Shown: positions 58,777 through 64,000 of the stretch, piece by piece
Position numbering within the stretch: position 1 is the stretch's first letter
Layout of the letters: every line of letters starts with the position of its first letter
NCBI GenBank assembly: GCA_949775045.1
Contig: OX459101.1
Coordinates: 891,501-955,500 of the forward strand
DNA: 64,000 nucleotides
Direction: 5' to 3'
DNA from: Metridium senile
Lineage: Eukaryota; Cnidaria; Anthozoa; Actiniaria; Metridiidae
Made by a program: the position numbers and the translations under genes
The notes under the pieces: generated by a model
The model's database searches: none
The model's input: the letters and a program-made list of their open reading frames with translations, nothing else
Told to the model about the DNA's origin: nothing

Positions 58777-59844
58777 ATGAACGATATTAACCAACTGGAT
58801 TTACAAAACTGGATTAACAAGACAAGCGCAAGAAGTGACTTAAAAATATTCATAGAGACGACTTTATTTGTAATCATTGAACTTCTTGGATTGGCAGGGA
58901 ACATAATGGTAGTTCTTGCCGTCTATCGGAACAAGACATTGAGAACTATCACACACCAATATGTAATTACTCTAGCTATTGCAGACTTTAGCGTGGCATT
59001 GATCATCTTTCCAATGTCTATTCGTAGTTCAATAACAGGACTGTGGGCATATGGGCCTGATGTTTGCTACTTTCAAGGCACTTCTCTGCTTATTTGGGCA
59101 TCTTTTACAATGAGTGTTGTCTCTATAACAGCCATCAATCGTTTCTTCTGTGTTGTCAAGCCGAATATCTATAGAACGCTGTTTACTACAAAGAATACAA
59201 TGATAACTATAGCAGTTACTTTGGTCTTCTGCTGTACTCTCGTAATTGGTATTTCTCTAGGGTTCTCTGGAACCTATCACTTTGGGCCGCACCTGTTTTG
59301 CATTCCCATTTTTCCAACTAAACAGCGTCAAATGGTGATAATGTTAACCACATTCGTTTTGTTCATATGTATTCCAATGGCAACCATGTCTATATGTTAT
59401 TTTAAAATACATCGGAGAGTAAAAGAGCACTCCAAAAAAGTCGCTCCGATGTTGGGCCGAAGTAAAGTTCGGAATCTACGACAAGGTGTCGAAGAGGCCC
59501 GAATAACAAAGGTTGTTTCTATCGTATTAGTTTTATTCTTTCTATTCTGGATTCCTATTTGTGTCATTGGTACTTTGTTTGTATTGGGAGCGACTATCAT
59601 ACCAAGGCCCATTCATCTCATGTACGACTATTTTCTCGTTTCAAATATAGCTTCAAACCCTATAGTATATGGGTTTTGCAACCAGAGTTTTCGCTCTGAA
59701 TACGCAAACATTTTGCGATGTAAAAAACGTTTGCCGCAGAGAATCGTGTTTTCGGTCGAGCAATTTACTGGAAGCGTGCACCAAAATCAGAAACACGAAC
59801 AGGATGCGAACAGGGCTGAACTGAAAGAAAGTATAGCGGAATGA
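58777..59844 (+). CDS. Class A (rhodopsin-like) G protein-coupled receptor, intronless, 355 aa
   Basis: The ATG at 58777 is chosen as the first ATG of the frame. Seven hydrophobic segments are visible. Landmarks: 'GLAGNIMV' (TM1, Asn42), 'LAIADF' (TM2, Asp70), Cys97 before TM3 and Cys175 in extracellular loop 2 (the usual disulfide), 'NRFFCVVKP' after TM3 at the DRY position (121-123), 'FWIPI' in TM6 (257-260) and 'NPIVY' in TM7 (294-298). Asp of DRY is Asn here, as happens in several melatonin/opsin-like receptors. An N-glycosylation site (NKT, 14-16) lies in the short N-terminus; the Ser/Lys-rich C-tail is about 50 residues. The VVKP/NRF combination recalls melatonin-receptor-like cnidarian receptors, but the ligand cannot be assigned. 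It acts at the plasma membrane. Confidence 0.92.
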   Translation: MNDINQLDLQNWINKTSARSDLKIFIETTLFVIIELLGLAGNIMVVLAVYRNKTLRTITHQYVITLAIADFSVALIIFPMSIRSSITGLWAYGPDVCYFQGTSLLIWASFTMSVVSITAINRFFCVVKPNIYRTLFTTKNTMITIAVTLVFCCTLVIGISLGFSGTYHFGPHLFCIPIFPTKQRQMVIMLTTFVLFICIPMATMSICYFKIHRRVKEHSKKVAPMLGRSKVRNLRQGVEEARITKVVSIVLVLFFLFWIPICVIGTLFVLGATIIPRPIHLMYDYFLVSNIASNPIVYGFCNQSFRSEYANILRCKKRLPQRIVFSVEQFTGSVHQNQKHEQDANRAELKESIAE

Positions 59845-60839
59845 CTCGACTTTTACTTCAACAATTGAAAACAAATATTATTTTATCGGAAGCTTTGACA
59901 TCTCAGTCTAATATTGAGGAAATTTAAAATTAATTAAGTCCATAAAATGAGAAAGTAAAAAATCCAAACATTTCTCAACAAGCTTGAGTCAACATTTATT
60001 AACGCGAAATGTTTTCAAATTGACTTGAGTCATAATTTGTGTTTCTTTTTCAACACTTATACAGTTTTTTGTCCTCGTTATTCCCCAAAGAATTAAATAT
60101 GATAAAAATTAAAAAAAAAAAACATTTTAGGTCGATTAATATTTTAAAAACTCACCATGCATCATGTTTGTCTTTGAACTATTTACCACTCGATTCGTCA
60201 ACTTTTTCAAACTTTCTAGCTTTTAAAACACTTCTTTTGCATCTTTCTTTGCACTTGTGTCCATGACTATGTTTTGAGTCTTTTTTCTTTCAAAGAAGCG
60301 AAGTCTTGTTGCTTAAAAAAGTTAAAAATAAGCATTTTGAACAACCACATAAAAGCTTCAAGTTGAAGGCGGGAAAAATATGGATTTGAACGCACGGCGC
60401 GCACGAGAATTTGATGTATACATAGAAGAATGGCTTTGATTGGTCCAAACGATATGACATCACGATTTTGTTTAGAAAAATCTTGAAATGAACCACTTAA
60501 TCTGATTGGTGGAGAAAAAATAGAATAAAACGCTGATTTCATTTTCAGATTGTTTTAATAATTATTTTAAAAGATTGATAAAATAGCGATAAATATTTTC
60601 GCTATTATTATGACTATTATAATTAAGCATATTGTTCATGTCGAAGCGGATCGTTAATTCATAATGATTATTTTAAAACAAGGAGCTGAAAGACTTCAAA
60701 TAAAACAAGATATCGATGGAGTTGACGATTAAATACTGGTGGGCTCTGCAATATCATTCTATACAGTTCATTTTGTGTCATTTCTGGGTTAATATTTATA
60801 TTCAATTTAAAAACTTTCTTTTTGATGAGGAAAGTACAG
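59845..60839. other. Spacer between convergent GPCR and LDAH genes
   Basis: AT-rich. A segment at about 60280-60545 stays open on the minus strand (91 codons) but shows no domain. No gene supported. Confidence 0.5.
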
Positions 60840-63238
60840 CTATAATTGTAGTTCCTCTATCCACTCCCAAACCATGACACCAACTTTTTTCGATGATGTT
60901 AAGACAAAAGCATGCTCAATGCCTTTATCACAAAGATAGATTTCACCATCAGGAAACTTCTTCTTGACATTCTCGTAGAATGAGACAGGAGCCCAATGGT
61001 CTGTGGCCCCATAGTAGAATATTAATTCATCAAGATGACTTGCAATTACCTGAAATTTAAGACGAAATGTCATCATATTGGTGTTTGATAAAAGGGTTAA
61101 CAAACAGTTAAAAACAAGTGAGTAAAAGCTATTTCAATTTACTTTGACAGCTATATAGTGGTCAAGACCAAATAAGATGATGAAGTAAGAAAGTTAGTAA
61201 GTAAGTAATAAGTAAAGTTAAGTTAACATTTTTTCCGGTGTTACAAATTTCATTCTATTACCTATCTTTTATATCAAACACCAACACAGCCTATACTAGT
61301 TTACTCGCTAGTTTCCATTTAAGTAAGTAAGTAAGTAAGTGGATAAATAAAATACTTATAATCAGGTAAGTACAATGTAAGTATGTATGTAATTAATTAA
61401 GTATGTACTAAGAAAGTAAGGCGAAACTTACGTCTTCATCTAGTTCCGTCACTTCATCCATTTCACATCTCGCCATCTCCAGTGAATTACAACTAGTATC
61501 TGCATTCAGGAGCCTTAGCGTTGTATCTACAACGCCATCATGGACCCTTCGACCACTAAACCACCATTGGACAAGAGACTTAGTAATTGACTGAGGTAAA
61601 TATGACACTAATGAAACAGTTGACACAGCAAACCACTTAAAGTAGTTGAGCAAAGGAGTAACATAGCGACCATTAGGAGTTACTGCCATTCTTTCAATTG
61701 TTGGAAAGAGAAGAATAGATTTCACAATGTCTGACTCCCTGATTTTTTCTTTTAAAAGTTTAAGAATGATATATGCTCCAATGGAATGCCCAATAAGGAT
61801 AATTTTTGAATTTTGTGGAATGTATTTTTCAATGAATGCTTTCTTATGGGCAATTTGTTCTTGAAGTGAATAAGTCCCAGTAGTTATGCAACATGATTGG
61901 CTCAATTCACTCTGTTCATCATTTTTTATGTTTTCTGACAGTAGTGGTGATTCATCTTCTTCTGAAGGTTCTTCATGTTTGGTATATTCTGCTAAAATGG
62001 GCGAATGTCCTGAAATAGGAGAAACAAACAAATACATGAAACAATGAATAAAGGAACAAATGAATGGATAAATGAATGGACGAAGAATAAATTTAATAAA
62101 TGAGTGAATAAATTCCTCATTTAAAAAGGTTTAAATGTAAGTTATAAATATCAAAAATGTTTGTAAAATAATATGAATTCATTTTTACAGCTGAATATTA
62201 AAGTAACTATTAATATATTTTTCAAGCAATACTATCACTCAAGTAAAGAAACAAATAATCAATAGATGCAGAAGCTATAGGAAAATAGAGTTAGTTTTGG
62301 TCTGATTAACATCAAGAACATCCCTTAATTAAAATTATAGGTCTATAGTAGATATATATTTTGAAAATTTTGAATCAGTGAATTATAATTTCTTTAATGT
62401 AAAGAAATCAATAATTAATTGAGATTTCAAAAAGCTCTTCATTTGCAAGATAGAATGAGATAGTATGTGAAAGATATCGTTTGAGGTTTGTTTTGTGACA
62501 CAATGGGTTTAATTTACATCTGGAGTTGTGTTATTAATATTTAATAATATTTAAACTAAATTCCACAATATTTTCAAATCGTTATAAACACAGGAATATG
62601 AAAAGATTTCAATATTCATCAAAAAAATCCAAGAAATATGGGAAATAATAGAGAATGGAATTTAAAATATAAATTTATGTGGTTAAATTTTTATATTTTT
62701 AAACTAAGTAAAACTAGATTTAATTCATGAATGTTGAACGTTCACACTTTTTAGAATCAAAATAAAACTATTATTCCAATATTTTAAGTTTGCGAAAGGC
62801 TAAAACCCTCAAATTTTTATTTCGGCTATTTTTACCTCCCTCCTCCCTCCTGCGTAAAAATATTGAGCATCGAACTCAAAAATATTTAACAGTGTTTCAA
62901 ATAGATCCAGAGATCCATTTCAAAATCAAATACTTGCAATAAATAAGTATTTTCATTATTAAAATAATTGTATTTTATTTTGAAACGTACTTTAAATACT
63001 GACCTGCATGCGAAATCCCAAAGATTGATAGAGTTCTGCTACTTGCTTCGAAAAGCGACCAAATGAAGGCATCATAATATTCTACCAATCCTGGATTTCC
63101 AGGGATCACAACTACTGAAACTTTAGATTGGTTCTCTTCAGGTTTTAATACAGAAATTACAGTAGGAATTCCGTTAACGGGAATGACTTTTCGCTGGATT
63201 TCTGGATACATTTCTTCCAAAGATGCCGCGTCCGCCAT
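60840..63238 (-). CDS. LDAH: Lipid droplet-associated hydrolase (LDAH/C2orf43 family), 340 aa
   Basis: Three exons join to 1023 nt: 63238-63004 (phase 1 donor), 62009-61432 (phase 0 donor), 61049-60840 with TAG. The protein is an alpha/beta hydrolase: 'VVIPGNPGLVEYY' (oxyanion strand, about 43-55), 'GISHAGH' (74-80), the nucleophile elbow GHSIG with Ser154, Asp288 in 'GATDHW' and His316 in 'IEHAF'. These are the LDAH signature motifs, and the human protein is of similar length (325 aa). In vertebrates LDAH sits on lipid droplets and is linked to sterol-ester/triglyceride turnover. An acidic stretch after 'SHAGH' (about residues 88-115) seems longer than usual. An in-frame ATG upstream at 63334 would add 32 residues; I prefer 63238, where the family-like N-terminus starts. 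Confidence 0.92.
61205..61320 (+). mobile_element. Dispersed repeat, headless copy 3, in LDAH intron 2
   Basis: AGTAAAGTTAAGTTAACATT ... CGGTGTTACAAATTTCATT ... CACAGCCTATACTAGTTTAC ... CGCTAGTTTCCATTT matches the bodies of the copies at 6798 and 32556. It lacks the CGAAACGTC head. It is followed by a (TAAG)n tract. Confidence 0.65.
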
Positions 63239-63540
63239 CTTGGATCCCGAATGACAGTATATATTATCATAAATTTGCATATTTGATTTGGGTGAAAACG
63301 AGGTCGCCCCAGTCTTTCCGGAGAAATCCAACATGGCTGTTCTTATGTAAGTTACACAACAAAACTGCGTTTTTAGTTTTGAGCCTTTTCCTCTCAGCTT
63401 TAAAGACTAATTGGCAATTTGTTCAAGAGGACATTTGGAAATATCATTAGTTTACTGGCCTGTGTGTCAGAAATTTACCAAGCGTGCGCAAAATACAAAG
63501 AACTTGGCATTGTATAAAGATTCAAGAATCTATTATAAAA
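63239..63540. promoter_or_regulatory. Divergent promoter between LDAH and a mitochondrial-type gene
   Basis: The two start codons (63238 minus, 63541 plus) are about 300 bp apart in opposite orientation with no repeat between. A shared promoter region is inferred from this layout; no clear TATA box was seen. Confidence 0.45.
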
Positions 63541-63915
63541 ATGAATAGTGTTTGTGGATGTAGAATTTTGAGTGCCTTTCAGGTAGTTGCTACGGCCACA
63601 ACAAGGAGATCTTTTCCACAGGTAAGTGTTTAAAATGCAATGTCTTGATGGTAATGATCATGTTGATGCCAGTTAGGACGCCAATATTTACAGAAATATA
63701 TGATGATAGATCATTAGGGCATGGTCATATCATGTGCACAATTAAATCAGTAAACATGTTTCAAATGTATTTTTCAGATAATATCATCAAGACTGACTCA
63801 TTCAGCACAATCAAAAGTCAGTGCTTCCAGCAAATTTAACATAACAGGAACTCTGAGAAAACCACTAACTTACAGACATCAACCACAAATATCTCGACAT
63901 TTGTTCTCTACAGAG
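63541..63915 (+). CDS. 5' end of a gene with a mitochondrial-type presequence (continues off right edge)
   Basis: Exon 1 (63541-63621, 27 codons, phase 0) ends at CAG/GTAAGTG. Exon 2 (63778-63915, 46 codons, phase 0) begins after TATTTTTCAG and ends at GAG/GTAAGA. The 73 residues are rich in Arg, Ser, Thr and Leu and almost free of acidic residues until the end ('ATATTRRSF', 'SSRLTHSAQSK', 'YRHQPQISRHLFSTE'), typical of a matrix-targeting presequence with a cleavage site near RHLFSTE. The mature protein lies outside the window, so identity is unknown. Supported by good splice sites and the divergent layout with LDAH. Confidence 0.6.
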
Positions 63916-64000
63916 GTAAGAAACTTATATTTTTTTGTTCTGCTCATTTTTTTTAAAAAATATCTAAATTGTTGCAAAAATAAATGGATAAATAAAATAA

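Overview
The window is AT-rich, intron-bearing eukaryotic DNA with many transposon remnants and simple repeats. The protein modules (secreted PAN/apple, EGF, TLDc and uromodulin-type D8C domains on separate exons), the Penelope-like elements, tRNA-derived SINEs and many foldback elements suggest an invertebrate metazoan, most probably an anthozoan cnidarian (coral, sea anemone or octocoral). The organism call is inference.

Region 1 (about 0.8-33.6 kb, all minus strand) is a head-to-tail cluster of related genes for secreted mosaic proteins. Each complete gene starts with a 295-nt signal peptide + PAN exon. This is followed by a 135-147-nt exon resembling the start of a fibrinogen/collagen-C-like domain, then one or two EGF exons, then a C-terminal module. 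Every internal exon is phase 1-1. Two genes are complete: gene B (PAN, Fib-N, EGF, Fib-N, EGF, TLDc; 461 aa) and gene C (PAN, Fib-N, EGF, EGF, D8C; 344 aa). A partial duplicate (gene A) has no PAN exon and a 10-nt deletion in its EGF exon. A fourth gene (Z) runs off the left edge. Introns and spacers hold MITEs, LINE and SINE pieces, microsatellites and minisatellites; several insertions have an empty-site counterpart in the paralogous copy.

Region 2 (about 34-37 kb) holds degraded LINE sequence split by a tRNA-derived SINE. Region 3 (37.0-50.6 kb) is a four-unit tandem array. Each unit carries one intronless minus-strand gene for a basic 229-249 aa protein I do not recognise, behind a conserved TATA/CCAAT promoter. 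Units 1 and 2 (4115 bp apart, nearly identical) each contain a 5'-truncated Penelope-like element (reverse transcriptase + GIY-YIG) flanked by 12-bp target duplications and ending in a hammerhead-ribozyme-like core. Units 3 and 4 retain the empty site.

Region 4 (50.6-56.2 kb) is a rearranged zone with duplicated blocks holding degenerate GIY-YIG remnants, a piece of the array gene fused to a minisatellite, a 42-bp minisatellite open in several frames on both strands, and two terminal-repeat elements. Region 5 (58.7-64 kb) holds conventional genes: an intronless rhodopsin-class GPCR (+), a three-exon lipid droplet-associated hydrolase (-), and, divergent from it, the first two exons of a gene whose product starts with a mitochondrial-type presequence (+).
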